Positions 16,411 to 25,577 of a DNA stretch of 43,511 nucleotides are shown in pieces; within the stretch, counting starts at the first letter, position 1; every line of letters begins with the position of its first letter. Under the pieces are notes generated by a model. The model had not been told where the DNA came from, ran no database searches, and was given only the letters and a program-made list of their open reading frames with translations. The position numbers were made by a program, and so were the translations under genes. Origin of the DNA: Carboxylicivirga fragile (lineage in GTDB: Bacteria > Bacteroidota > Bacteroidia > Bacteroidales > Marinilabiliaceae); NCBI GenBank assembly GCA_025499625.1, contig JAFMVD010000051.1, positions 1 to 43,511 of the forward strand. The letters are read 5' to 3'.

Positions 16411-16427
16411 TTTTTTATCTATTTTTA
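16397..16427 (+). promoter_or_regulatory. Probable dcw (mraZ) promoter
   Basis: TTG (16397-16399) lies inside the third 10-mer of the MraZ ladder. A 20-base spacer leads to TATTTTTA (16420-16427), one base off TAnnTTTG. Bound MraZ would block the -33 box. Confidence 0.45.
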
Positions 16428-16449
16428 CAAAACAAATACAGTTTTTGTA

Positions 16450-16911
16450 ATGGTCACATTTATAGGCGATTTTGTTTGTAAGTCCGACTCTAAAGGACGC
16501 ATTGTGTTGCCTGCACTCTTCAAAAAAGCGATGAGTGCCGGGGAGCAACAGTGTTTTGTGGTGCGCAAAGATTTATTTGAAGACTGTCTTGTGATGGTGC
16601 CTTACGATGCTTGGTTGGAAGAAGTGAAGTTGTTGGAAGATAAGCTGAGTTCGTATCGTCAGAAAGATCGTCGTTTAAAAAGGGCTCTTTACAAATCTAC
16701 TGCAGAAATTAATTTAGATGCCAATGGCCGTTTCTTAATTCCTAAACGTTTAATGGAAATGATAAACGTGAAAGGTGAAGTTGTGTTGTTGGGTGTGGGA
16801 AGTAATATTGAATTGTGGAGCAAGCAGCGATTCGAGGAGGAAGATATGCAAGGAGAAGAGCTAGGGTATTTGGCGGAAGATTTGCTAGGGAGTGCAATGG
16901 TTGAAGATTAG
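16450..16911 (+). CDS. mraZ: Transcriptional regulator MraZ
   Basis: A 153-residue DNA-binding protein with two AbrB-like MraZ halves. Each is marked by its D-x-x-GR motif: CKSDSKGRIVLPA (about 9-21) and NLDANGRFLIP (about 84-94). MraZ forms ring-shaped oligomers and represses its own operon in E. coli. The frame is open from 16342, but that would run through the promoter, so the ATG at 16450 (MVTFIGDFVCKSDSKGR) is the right start. It is the first gene of the division and cell-wall cluster, with repeat boxes 40-79 bases upstream. Confidence 0.93.
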   Translation: MVTFIGDFVCKSDSKGRIVLPALFKKAMSAGEQQCFVVRKDLFEDCLVMVPYDAWLEEVKLLEDKLSSYRQKDRRLKRALYKSTAEINLDANGRFLIPKRLMEMINVKGEVVLLGVGSNIELWSKQRFEEEDMQGEELGYLAEDLLGSAMVED

Positions 16912-16930
16912 AAGGGAAACGCAAAATATT

Positions 16931-17836
16931 ATGGAACAGGAATATCATGTGCCGGTGTTGTTGAAAGAGTCTGTTGATGGACTTGCTATAAAGCCTGATG
17001 GGATTTATGTGGATCTTACCTTTGGAGGTGGAGGTCATAGTCGTGAGATACTTAGTAGGCTTAACAAGGGTAAGTTAATTGTTTTTGATCAGGATGCAGA
17101 TGCCTATAATAATCGACCAGATGATGAGCGTTTAATCTTTGTTCGTCATAATTTTCGCTACTTAACTCATTTTTTAAGGTATTTAAATATCCCAAAGGTT
17201 GATGGAATTCTAGGTGATTTAGGTGTGTCATCACATCACTTCAACGATGCTGAACGTGGCTTCTCTTTTCGTTTTGATGCCAAGTTAGATATGCGAATGA
17301 GTCAGAATCTAAAGACTACCGCAGCCGATATCGTCAATACTTATTCCGAACAAGATTTAAAAAGGTTGTTTTGGCAATACGGTGAAATAAAGAAATCCGG
17401 TAAGTTGTCAGGTGCCATAGTTGAGTATCGACAGCAAACTCCTTTTAAAACCACAACGGATCTGAAATTGATAGCCGAAAAATGCGGCCCAAAAAAAGAA
17501 CAAAGTAAATTCTTAGCGCAGGTGTTTCAGGCTTTACGTATTGAGGTAAATCGGGAAATGGATGTTTTGAAATCGATGTTGATGCAATCGGGTGAGGTGA
17601 TTGCTAAGGATGGTCGATTGGTGATTATATCTTACCACAGCTTAGAAGATCGTTTGGTGAAGAACTATATACGTTCGGGCGATGTAGATAAAACCAATGC
17701 TGAACAAGATTTATTCGGACATACAGACGTTCCGTTTAAGGCAGTCAATCGTAAAATTATCATTCCAAGCGATGAGGAGATAGCTGTTAATGGCCGGGCT
17801 CGAAGTGCTAAACTTAGAATTGCTGAAAGGTTATGA
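16931..17836 (+). CDS. rsmH: 16S rRNA (cytosine-1402-N4) methyltransferase
   Basis: A 301-residue SAM-dependent methyltransferase that modifies C1402 in the ribosomal P site. SAM motif I is DLTFGGGGHSREIL. Other family blocks are ILGDLGVSSHHFNDAERGFSFR, ALRIEVNRE and ISYHSLEDRLVK. The ATG at 16931 gives the typical N-terminus EYHVPVLLKESVDGL; an in-frame ATG at 16892 would overlap mraZ and add 13 atypical residues. It sits 19 bases after mraZ, and its TGA overlaps the next start as ATGA. Confidence 0.96.
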   Translation: MEQEYHVPVLLKESVDGLAIKPDGIYVDLTFGGGGHSREILSRLNKGKLIVFDQDADAYNNRPDDERLIFVRHNFRYLTHFLRYLNIPKVDGILGDLGVSSHHFNDAERGFSFRFDAKLDMRMSQNLKTTAADIVNTYSEQDLKRLFWQYGEIKKSGKLSGAIVEYRQQTPFKTTTDLKLIAEKCGPKKEQSKFLAQVFQALRIEVNREMDVLKSMLMQSGEVIAKDGRLVIISYHSLEDRLVKNYIRSGDVDKTNAEQDLFGHTDVPFKAVNRKIIIPSDEEIAVNGRARSAKLRIAERL

Positions 17837-18213
17837 ATTGGCGGAAAAATAAAATATCAGAATTTATTCTTTCCAAAGAGGAATTTGGTGAATTGCGAAA
17901 TATCTCTTTCAGAGATATAATTAACGGACGCATTTTTACCCGATTAGTAATCACCAAGCAATTACCCTTTGTCATTTTTATCGCGTTTTTAGGTTTCCTA
18001 TATATAGGTAACCATTATAAAATGGAAGAGTTAATGCGCGAAGTGGCGGTATTAAACAAAGATTTAAAGGAATTACGTTACGAAGCCATCACAACATCAT
18101 CGGAATTGATGTTTATGAGTAAGCAAAGTGAGGTGTTGAAAAAGGTGAAAGCTGTTAAGTTGGATTTAGAAGAGTTAACAGAGCCACCTCGTAAATTAAA
18201 AGTAAAAAATTAG
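17833..18213 (+). CDS. ftsL: FtsL-like cell division protein
   Basis: A 126-residue bitopic protein: a cytoplasmic tail of about 43 residues, a transmembrane helix (LPFVIFIAFLGFLYIGNH, about 44-61), then a periplasmic segment predicted as a coiled coil (KMEELMREVAVLNKDLKELRYEAITTSSEL). This matches the Bacteroidota FtsL-like family in architecture and in position between rsmH and ftsI. FtsL forms the FtsQLB complex that activates FtsWI. Sequence similarity to proteobacterial FtsL is negligible, so the name rests on topology and synteny. It overlaps rsmH by 4 bases. Confidence 0.85.
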   Translation: MNWRKNKISEFILSKEEFGELRNISFRDIINGRIFTRLVITKQLPFVIFIAFLGFLYIGNHYKMEELMREVAVLNKDLKELRYEAITTSSELMFMSKQSEVLKKVKAVKLDLEELTEPPRKLKVKN

Positions 18214-18222
18214 GGTGCTAAT

Positions 18223-20328
18223 ATGCAAATAAAGAAAGGCATCATATTAAGGTTTGGTTTGGTCTACGTTGTTGTAGGTGCGCTTGCTGTGTGGATTTTA
18301 GGTACGGCCTTGTATTTGCAATTGATTGAAGGTGATCGCTATGCCGAAGAAGAACAGAAGCAAAATAATAAGGATATAGTAATTGATGCAAATCGGGGTG
18401 ATATACTGGCTTCGGATTTAAGAAAGTTAGCTTGTTCGGTTCCCACCTATCGTATTCATATGGACATGCGTGCCAATGGATTAACGGATGAGCGTTTTAA
18501 TACAGGCATTGATAGTTTGGCGATTCAACTGTCGCGATTTTTTGGTGATCGAAGTGTTTCTTATTACAGAAATAATTTAAAGAAAGCGCGCGCAGAAGGA
18601 CGAAGGTATTACATGGTGCATTCGCGAAGAATTTCTTATACCGATTTAAAAATCGTTAAGGAGTTTCCTATTTTTCGCTTAGGTGCAAACAAGGGAGGAT
18701 TCATCCCCAAAAAGTATGAACGCCGTAAGTTGCCGTTTGGCGATTTGGCTTCTCGTACCATTGGTAGTTTGTATGCCGAAAAGGATTTGGGTGGTCGTTT
18801 TGGTTTGGAGATGGCTTATAATAATAGCCTGAAGGGAATAAATGGAATAAGCAACCGTACGCGTGTTGCAGGTAATTGGGTGGTTGAAGAAGAGATTGAA
18901 CCAACCGATGGTCATGATATTATTACAACCATTGATATTGGTTTGCAAGATGTAGCTGAATCGGCTTTGCTTCAGCAATTAAGAAAACATAATGCCGATC
19001 ATGGTTGTGCGGTTTTGATGGAGGTGTCAACGGGGGCTGTGAAGGCAATTGCTAACCTTGGTGTGACTTCGTCTGGTAGATATATCGAAGATTATAATTA
19101 TGCCATTGGTGAGGCAACCGAGCCGGGTTCTACCTTTAAGTTGGCGTCGATGATAGTAGCTTTGGAGGATGATGTGGTGAAGTTGACCGATAGCATAGAA
19201 ACAGGCAAGGGCTACTGTTATTTTTACGACCGAAAAATGACAGATAGTCATCATGGCGGATATGGTACTTTAACTGTTCGTGAGGCGTTTGAGAAGTCAT
19301 CAAATGTGGCTATTTCAAAAATTGTTTTTAATAATTATAAGGATAATCCGCGACGTTTTGTTGATCGAATCCTATCCATGGGTCTAAAAGATCCTTTGGG
19401 AATTGAGATAAAAGGAGAAGGCACGCCATTGATAAAATATCCGGGCGAGAAAACCTGGTCGGGTACAACACTTCCTTGGATGTCGATTGGTTATGCACTT
19501 CAGCAGACGCCATTACAAATACTTGCTTTTTACAACGCTATTGCAAATAATGGCAAGATGGTGAAGCCTCGATTTGTTGATGGCATCGCTCATCATGGTG
19601 AGGTGATTCAAAGAATGAAACCTAAAGTGATTAATCCGTCCATATGTTCTTTGGAAACAATCGAAGAGGTGCATGAATTGTTGGTGGGTGTAGTTGAAAA
19701 TGGAACGGGTCGAAATATTAAAAACGATCGTTATAAGATAGCCGGAAAAACAGGTACTGCTCAAATTGCACAAGGTAGCACTGGTTATGGTGCAGTGAAA
19801 TCGTACCAAGCTTCATTTGTTGGGTACTTCCCGGCAGAGCGTCCCTTGTACAGTTGTATTGTAGTGGTGAATGGTCCTTCAAATAATGTGTACTACGGTA
19901 ATCTTGTTGCAGGTACGGTGTTTGGGAAAATTGCAGAACGTGTTTACGCGCAGAGTTACGATAATCCTGATGTGAAAGAGAATTACGTTATTCCAGTTTC
20001 GGAGCTTCAACCTTATGCTAAGGGTGGGCCAAAGGAAGAGTTGTTGACGGTTTTTGATGAAGTGGGTATTTCGGTGAATGGTGAAGAATTGGAGTCGGAA
20101 TGGATTTCAACACAAGCGCGTGAACATGATATTCAGTTGAAGAGTAAGAGTTTTCCTGATGGCTTGGTGCCTAATGTGAGAGGGCTAGGTGCAAAAGATG
20201 CGGTTAATATACTCGAAAACATGGGCTTGAAAGTTCGGATTAGTGGAGTAGGGAGGGTTAAGAGTCAGTCCATGACTGCTGGACAAGCGTTTAGAAGAGG
20301 ATCAGTTATTAATTTAAAAATGGGCTAA
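18223..20328 (+). CDS. ftsI: Septal peptidoglycan transpeptidase (class B PBP3) with a PASTA domain
   Basis: A 701-residue penicillin-binding protein. It has a short cytoplasmic tail, a transmembrane helix (about 9-30), the pedestal/dimerisation domain with RGDILASD (about 58-65), and the transpeptidase domain. Active-site motifs are EPGSTFKLAS (SxxK), KSSNVAIS (SxN) and AGKTGTAQ (KTG). One PASTA domain occupies the last 65 residues (DGLVPNVRGLGAKDAVNIL...). FtsI cross-links septal peptidoglycan made by FtsW. The GKG-type C-terminal PASTA is common in Bacteroidota and Gram-positives but absent from E. coli FtsI. It starts 9 bases after ftsL. Confidence 0.95.
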   Translation: MQIKKGIILRFGLVYVVVGALAVWILGTALYLQLIEGDRYAEEEQKQNNKDIVIDANRGDILASDLRKLACSVPTYRIHMDMRANGLTDERFNTGIDSLAIQLSRFFGDRSVSYYRNNLKKARAEGRRYYMVHSRRISYTDLKIVKEFPIFRLGANKGGFIPKKYERRKLPFGDLASRTIGSLYAEKDLGGRFGLEMAYNNSLKGINGISNRTRVAGNWVVEEEIEPTDGHDIITTIDIGLQDVAESALLQQLRKHNADHGCAVLMEVSTGAVKAIANLGVTSSGRYIEDYNYAIGEATEPGSTFKLASMIVALEDDVVKLTDSIETGKGYCYFYDRKMTDSHHGGYGTLTVREAFEKSSNVAISKIVFNNYKDNPRRFVDRILSMGLKDPLGIEIKGEGTPLIKYPGEKTWSGTTLPWMSIGYALQQTPLQILAFYNAIANNGKMVKPRFVDGIAHHGEVIQRMKPKVINPSICSLETIEEVHELLVGVVENGTGRNIKNDRYKIAGKTGTAQIAQGSTGYGAVKSYQASFVGYFPAERPLYSCIVVVNGPSNNVYYGNLVAGTVFGKIAERVYAQSYDNPDVKENYVIPVSELQPYAKGGPKEELLTVFDEVGISVNGEELESEWISTQAREHDIQLKSKSFPDGLVPNVRGLGAKDAVNILENMGLKVRISGVGRVKSQSMTAGQAFRRGSVINLKMG

Positions 20329-20337
20329 TTATCAGCT

Positions 20338-21795
20338 ATGGTTAAATTATCAGAAATAATCAAAGGTTTGGAGGTAATCAAGCGAATCAATTCAAAAGAT
20401 GTTGAGATTGACGCCTTGGTGTTTGATTCGCGTAAGGTGAGTGCTTCTTCTCTTTTTGTTGCTGTGCCTGGTACTGTGAGTGATGGGCATCAGTTTGTGC
20501 CTCAGGTTTTCGATAAGGGATGCCGTTGTGTTGTGTGTGAAGTATTGCCTGTTGATTATCCTGAAGATGCTGTTGTTTTACAGGTGAAAAACTCAGCTCA
20601 AGCTTTGGGATTAATGGCTTCAGCTTTTTATAATCACCCTTCTTCTAAATTAAAATTAGTTGGTGTTACCGGAACAAATGGTAAAACAACAACCGCAACA
20701 TTATTACATTCCTTGGTGAGTGCAATGGGATATAAGGCTGGTTTGTTTTCAACAGTTTCAAATTATATTGGTCAGCAACAAATTGCTGCAACACATACCA
20801 CGCCCGATGCTGTGACATTAAATAAAATGATGGCTGACATGGTGGAGGCCGGTTGCGATTATTGCTTTATGGAGGTTAGCTCACATGCTTTAGATCAAAA
20901 ACGAACAGAAGGTCTGAATTTTGCAGGTGCTTTATTTACAAATATTACGCACGATCATCTTGATTATCATCTGACCTTCAAGAATTATATAAACGCTAAA
21001 AAATCCTTTTTTGACTCACTTAATAAAGAGGCCTTTGCCTTGGTTAATGCAGATGATAAAAATGGTGCTGTGATGTTGCAGAATTGTGCGGCCTCAAAAA
21101 ACACCTTTTCTTTAAGAAGTGCTGGTGACTTTAAAGCACGCATTATCGAGAGTATGTTTGAAGGTATGCAGCTCGACATTGATGGTCAAGAGGTTTGGTC
21201 GCAATTTGTTGGCAACTTTAATGCGCAGAACTTATTGGCAGTATACGGAGCAGCTGTGTTACTTGGCTTTGATAAGATGGAGGTTTTGGTTGCAATAAGT
21301 AAACTTGATGCTGTTGATGGGCGTTTTGAGACCATTCGATCGAAAGATGGAAAAACGGCAATTGTGGATTATGCGCATACGCCGGATGCATTAAAAAATG
21401 TACTTGAAACCATTAATCTAATTCGTCAGAGTCAGCAGCAACTAATTACGGTAGTTGGTGCAGGTGGCGATCGCGATCCTATGAAACGTCCTGAAATGGC
21501 GAAAGAAGCGGTTGTTGCAAGTTCAAAGGTGATACTAACATCCGATAATCCGCGCAGTGAAGAGCCCGATGCTATTATTGAGCAAATGATGGACGGGGTT
21601 AGTTTTAAAGACAGAATTAAGGTCTTGTCAATTGTTAATCGCCGCGAAGCGATTCGAACAGCATGTATGGTTGCCGTGCCGGGCGATATTATTTTGATTG
21701 CTGGTAAAGGGCATGAAACCTACCAAGAAATAAAAGGTGAGCGTCATCATTTCGATGATCGTGAAATTGTGAGAGAAGTGTTTAACGCAGAATAA
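20338..21795 (+). CDS. murE: UDP-MurNAc-L-Ala-D-Glu : meso-diaminopimelate ligase
   Basis: A 485-residue Mur ligase adding the third stem-peptide residue in the cytoplasm. The ATP P-loop is GVTGTNGKTTTATLLHSL. The middle domain shows the EVSSHALDQ and NITHDHLDYH signatures, with the carbamylated-Lys region near NAKKSFFD. The specificity motif reads DNPRSEEP: the Arg in DNPR marks meso-DAP enzymes, whereas Lys enzymes carry other residues. The cell wall is therefore predicted to be of the DAP type. It lies 9 bases after ftsI and 11 bases before mraY. Notably, murF, which usually follows murE, is missing. Confidence 0.96.
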   Translation: MVKLSEIIKGLEVIKRINSKDVEIDALVFDSRKVSASSLFVAVPGTVSDGHQFVPQVFDKGCRCVVCEVLPVDYPEDAVVLQVKNSAQALGLMASAFYNHPSSKLKLVGVTGTNGKTTTATLLHSLVSAMGYKAGLFSTVSNYIGQQQIAATHTTPDAVTLNKMMADMVEAGCDYCFMEVSSHALDQKRTEGLNFAGALFTNITHDHLDYHLTFKNYINAKKSFFDSLNKEAFALVNADDKNGAVMLQNCAASKNTFSLRSAGDFKARIIESMFEGMQLDIDGQEVWSQFVGNFNAQNLLAVYGAAVLLGFDKMEVLVAISKLDAVDGRFETIRSKDGKTAIVDYAHTPDALKNVLETINLIRQSQQQLITVVGAGGDRDPMKRPEMAKEAVVASSKVILTSDNPRSEEPDAIIEQMMDGVSFKDRIKVLSIVNRREAIRTACMVAVPGDIILIAGKGHETYQEIKGERHHFDDREIVREVFNAE

Positions 21796-21806
21796 AATAA
21801 AAAACA

Positions 21807-23039
21807 ATGTTATACTATTTATTTGAATATTTCGAGTCGCTAAATATGCCTGGAGCTGGTGTTTTCCAATACATCTCGTTTCGTGCTGCGATGGCTATAA
21901 TTGTTGCTTTATTATTTTCTGCGATTATTGGAAAATTAGTAATTCGTTTGTTACAACGTCAGCAAATTGGTGAGGTTGTGCGCGATTTGGGGCTTGAAGG
22001 ACAGTACCAGAAGAAAGGTACACCAACCATGGGAGGTGTAATAATTATCGCTTCTATTTTGGTGCCGGTGTTGTTGTTTAGTAAGCTTGATAATGTTTAT
22101 ATTATTCTCATGATCATTTCAACCATATGGCTAGGTGTCATTGGTTTTATCGATGATTATATAAAAGTATTTAAGAAAGATAAAGAGGGATTGGCTGGTA
22201 AATTTAAAGTTGCTGGACAGGTGGGCTTAGGTTTAATTGTTGCCATTACTTTGTTTTCGAGTGGCGATGTGGTTGTTCGTGAAAAGATACCTGGTGAAAC
22301 CGTGATGGTGGAATTGGAAAGTGGCGAAACAGTTGAGCGTGTTGCAACGCGAGAGGTCAAGTCTACTATTACTAATGTACCATTTTTGAAAAATAACCGA
22401 TTTGACTATTCATCGCTACTATGGTTTCTTGGAGATCAAGCATCTAAATGGGGATGGTTAATTTTTGCTGTTGCAGTTATCTTTATAATTACGGCAGTGT
22501 CAAACGGAGCGAATATTACAGATGGATTGGATGGTTTGGCGACGGGTACTTCTGCCATTATTGGCACTACCCTTGGTGTCTTCGCCTATTTATCCAGTAA
22601 TATAATTTACGCCGATTATCTGAATATAATGTATATCCCGCATTCGCAGGAATTGGTTGTTTTTATTGCTGCATTTATTGGTGCAACGGTTGGTTTCTTG
22701 TGGTATAATTCTTTCCCAGCTCAGGTTTTTATGGGTGATACGGGCAGTTTAACACTTGGTGGAATCATTGCTGTGTTTGCCATTTTATTGCGCATCGAAT
22801 TATTGATCCCAATACTCTGTGGCGTGTTTTTAGTTGAGAATGTATCGGTGTTGATGCAGGTGAGTTGGTTCAAATATACCAAACGAAAATATGGTGTTGG
22901 GCGACGGATTTTTAAGATGGCACCCTTACATCATCATTACCAAAAAAAGGGATATGCAGAATCTAAAATTGTTACACGATTTTGGATCATTGGTATTATG
23001 TTGGCAGTGTTAACTATTGTTACGCTTAAGGTTAGATAA
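21807..23039 (+). CDS. mraY: Phospho-MurNAc-pentapeptide transferase
   Basis: A 410-residue polytopic enzyme that loads phospho-MurNAc-pentapeptide onto undecaprenyl phosphate, forming lipid I. Signatures seen: [25 protein letters not shown] (Mg2+-binding Asp pair), [27 protein letters not shown] and the terminal [11 protein letters not shown]. Compared with E. coli MraY (360 residues), there is an additional hydrophilic stretch of about 50 residues ([20 protein letters not shown]...NNRFDYSS) between two helices. Longer MraY is usual for Bacteroidota. Position between murE and murD is the classic order apart from the missing murF. Confidence 0.96.
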   Translation: MLYYLFEYFESLNMPGAGVFQYISFRAAMAIIVALLFSAIIGKLVIRLLQRQQIGEVVRDLGLEGQYQKKGTPTMGGVIIIASILVPVLLFSKLDNVYIILMIISTIWLGVIGFIDDYIKVFKKDKEGLAGKFKVAGQVGLGLIVAITLFSSGDVVVREKIPGETVMVELESGETVERVATREVKSTITNVPFLKNNRFDYSSLLWFLGDQASKWGWLIFAVAVIFIITAVSNGANITDGLDGLATGTSAIIGTTLGVFAYLSSNIIYADYLNIMYIPHSQELVVFIAAFIGATVGFLWYNSFPAQVFMGDTGSLTLGGIIAVFAILLRIELLIPILCGVFLVENVSVLMQVSWFKYTKRKYGVGRRIFKMAPLHHHYQKKGYAESKIVTRFWIIGIMLAVLTIVTLKVR

Positions 23040-23045
23040 GAGATT

Positions 23046-24380
23046 ATGCAAAAGTTAGTTGTTTTAGGAGCAGGAGAGAGTGGTGTTGGTGCCGCGTTGC
23101 TGGCAAAGCAACAGGCTTGGTCTGTGTTTGTTTCCGATAAAGGTAAGATAGCTGATCGATACAAGAAGGAACTTAACGAGGCTGGCATTGAGTGGGAAGA
23201 GGGGCAGCATACTGAGGCGCGAATTCTGGCAGCTCATGAAGTGGTTAAAAGTCCAGGTATTCCTGATACAGTGCCATTGATTCGTCAGTTGCATCATCTT
23301 GGAATATCGGTTGTTTCCGAAATCGAATTTGCAGGACGTTATACTGAGGCTAAGAAGATATGTATTACTGGCAGTAACGGTAAAACCACAACCACCATGC
23401 TTATTCATTATTTGTTGGAGCAAGCCGGTGTGAAGGTGGCCATGGCAGGTAATGTTGGAACAAGCTTGGCAAGGCAAATTGCTGAAGGGCAAGAGCCAGA
23501 TTGGTTTGTGATTGAGTTGAGTAGTTTCCAGTTGGATGGCATGTATAAGTTCAAGGCTGATATTGCTGTATTGCTTAATATCACACCCGATCATTTAGAT
23601 CGCTATGATTATAAGATGGAAAAGTATGTGGATAGTAAATTTCGCATTCTTCAAAATCAAAGCGAAGAGGATGTGTTTATTTATTGCGAAGATGATCCTG
23701 TTATTCGAGAAGCACTGGGTGAGCGGCTCTTAAAATCTGAATTATTACCATTTTCTCAAAAAGATATACTCAAACGTGGAGCTTATTCTACCACCGATGA
23801 GATGATTATTAATTATAACGATGATTCTATGTCAATTTTTTCACAAGAACTATCCTTGCAAGGCCGTCATAATTTGTACAATTCTATGGCAGCAGGCATT
23901 GTAGCTCAGGTATTGAAAATAAAGAAGAAATTTATTCGTGAGAGCCTAACTAGCTTTAAAGGGGTAGAACATCGCCTCGAAAAAGTAGTTTCCGTTAAAG
24001 GGCTTGAGTTTATAAATGATTCGAAAGCAACCAATGTTAATTCAAGTTGGTATGCATTGGAGTGCATGGATAAAAAAGTGATTTGGATTGCTGGTGGAGT
24101 TGACAAGGGTAACGACTATTCTGAGTTGTTCCCAATGGTGGAGAAGAAAGTTAAGGCGCTCATATGTTTGGGTGTTGATAATAGTAAATTGCTTGACTCA
24201 TTTGGTGGCTTAGTGCCGATTTATGAAACAGCATCGATGAAGGATGCGGTAAATAAAGCATACGAACTGGGTAAGAAGAATGAGGTGGTGTTGTTATCGC
24301 CGGCATGTGCTAGTTTCGATTTGTTCGATAGTTATGTGCAGCGTGGTGTTGAGTTTAAGAAGTGTGTTCAGGATTTATAA
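23046..24380 (+). CDS. murD: UDP-MurNAc-L-alanine : D-glutamate ligase
   Basis: A 444-residue Mur ligase that adds D-Glu as the second stem residue. The N-terminal Rossmann domain is VVLGAGESGVGAALLAKQQ, the P-loop is ITGSNGKTTTTMLIHYLL, and the middle domain has ELSSFQLDGM and NITPDHLDRYD. HRLEKV and INDSKATNVNS precede the C-terminal domain, which ends LLSPACASFDLFDSYVQRG, the MurD hallmark. All catalytic blocks are intact. It is 6 bases from mraY and 9 from ftsW. Confidence 0.96.
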   Translation: MQKLVVLGAGESGVGAALLAKQQAWSVFVSDKGKIADRYKKELNEAGIEWEEGQHTEARILAAHEVVKSPGIPDTVPLIRQLHHLGISVVSEIEFAGRYTEAKKICITGSNGKTTTTMLIHYLLEQAGVKVAMAGNVGTSLARQIAEGQEPDWFVIELSSFQLDGMYKFKADIAVLLNITPDHLDRYDYKMEKYVDSKFRILQNQSEEDVFIYCEDDPVIREALGERLLKSELLPFSQKDILKRGAYSTTDEMIINYNDDSMSIFSQELSLQGRHNLYNSMAAGIVAQVLKIKKKFIRESLTSFKGVEHRLEKVVSVKGLEFINDSKATNVNSSWYALECMDKKVIWIAGGVDKGNDYSELFPMVEKKVKALICLGVDNSKLLDSFGGLVPIYETASMKDAVNKAYELGKKNEVVLLSPACASFDLFDSYVQRGVEFKKCVQDL

Positions 24381-24389
24381 GAAAATTGG

Positions 24390-25574
24390 ATGAGCGAAAC
24401 GATTCGTAAATACATAAAGGGTGATCGCATTATTTGGATGGTGATTATTGCTTTGGCTGTTTTTTCTAGCTTGGTTGTGTATAGTGCCACTGGAAACTTA
24501 GCCTATAAGCATCACGATGGCAATGCTATTTATTACCTGTTTCGTCATGCCAAGTTTTTATTGGTAGGTATTGCTATTATTGTTGGTGTTCATCATTTGA
24601 ACTATAAGTGGTTTGCGCGCTTTGCGGTTGTTTTCTTGTATCTGGCCATTGCTTTATTGGCCATAACTTTGCTTTCGGGTGTAAGTTTAAATCAAGCGAG
24701 TCGTTGGTTAACAGTTCCGGTTGTTGGCATATCGTTTCAGCCCTCTGAAATTGCCAAGTTGGCCCTAATGATGTACATCGCAAAAGTATTGGCGCAGTAC
24801 CAAAGCAACGATCGAAATGCAGATGAGGCCTTCAAACCAATCATCATTCATGTGGGTATTGTTTGTGCACTTATTTTTAGAGAGGATTTTTCTACAGCTG
24901 GATTAATTGGAGCAACAAGTTTAATTGTCATGTTCATTGGTCGGGTTTCGTTAAAATATATATTGGGAACAGTTGGAGCTGTTGTGTTGTTTGTGGTTGT
25001 TATACTTTGGTTGTCGGAGTATGTGCCATTTTTGCATCGAGCAAGTACCTGGAAAGCACGTATTGAAAGGTTTGTTGGTTCAGATGATGGAGCCAAAGAG
25101 GTAAGTAGTGCCGATTATCAATCAGAGCGTTCTAAAATGGCAATAGCCACGGGTGGATTCATGGGGAAAGGACCAGGTAATAGTCATCAAAGGTATTTTT
25201 TGCCTCATCCCTACAGTGATTTTGTATATGCTATCATAACAGAGGAGTTTGGATTTATAGGCGCCTTTTTTGTGATGTTAGCCTATCTTATTTTGCTATT
25301 TCGATCCGGTGTAATAGTGCGGGCAAGTACACGAACATTCCCTGCTTTTTTAGTGGTTGGACTATCTACTTTACTCTGTGTGCAGGCTTTCATAAATATG
25401 GGAGTGGCAGTTGGCGTATTTCCGGTAACGGGACAACCCTTGCCCTTGGTAAGTATGGGTGGTACATCAACACTTTTTACATGCTTGGCTCTGGGAGCAA
25501 TATTGAGTGTGAGCCGCAATAATATGGAAGAAAAAATGGAAGCTGAGCAAGAATCAGTGGAACAAACATCATAA
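24390..25574 (+). CDS. ftsW: SEDS peptidoglycan polymerase FtsW
   Basis: A 394-residue SEDS-family inner-membrane protein with about ten helices, which polymerises lipid II at the septum together with FtsI. Recognisable parts are the first helix block VVYSATGNLAYKHH, ASRWLTVPVVGISFQPSEIAKLAL (the QPSE motif), GKGPGNSHQRYFLPHPYSDFVYAIITEEFGFIGA containing the catalytic-loop region, and the last-helix block GQPLPLVSMGGTS. Both the placement in dcw and the sequence favour FtsW rather than RodA. The tail after the last helix is short and acidic. It ends 3 bases before murG. Confidence 0.94.
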   Translation: MSETIRKYIKGDRIIWMVIIALAVFSSLVVYSATGNLAYKHHDGNAIYYLFRHAKFLLVGIAIIVGVHHLNYKWFARFAVVFLYLAIALLAITLLSGVSLNQASRWLTVPVVGISFQPSEIAKLALMMYIAKVLAQYQSNDRNADEAFKPIIIHVGIVCALIFREDFSTAGLIGATSLIVMFIGRVSLKYILGTVGAVVLFVVVILWLSEYVPFLHRASTWKARIERFVGSDDGAKEVSSADYQSERSKMAIATGGFMGKGPGNSHQRYFLPHPYSDFVYAIITEEFGFIGAFFVMLAYLILLFRSGVIVRASTRTFPAFLVVGLSTLLCVQAFINMGVAVGVFPVTGQPLPLVSMGGTSTLFTCLALGAILSVSRNNMEEKMEAEQESVEQTS

Positions 25575-25577
25575 AAT

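Noticed and set aside
16342-16449. A longer MraZ beginning at 16342
   Set aside because: It would translate through the MraZ boxes and promoter; the family N-terminus starts at 16450.
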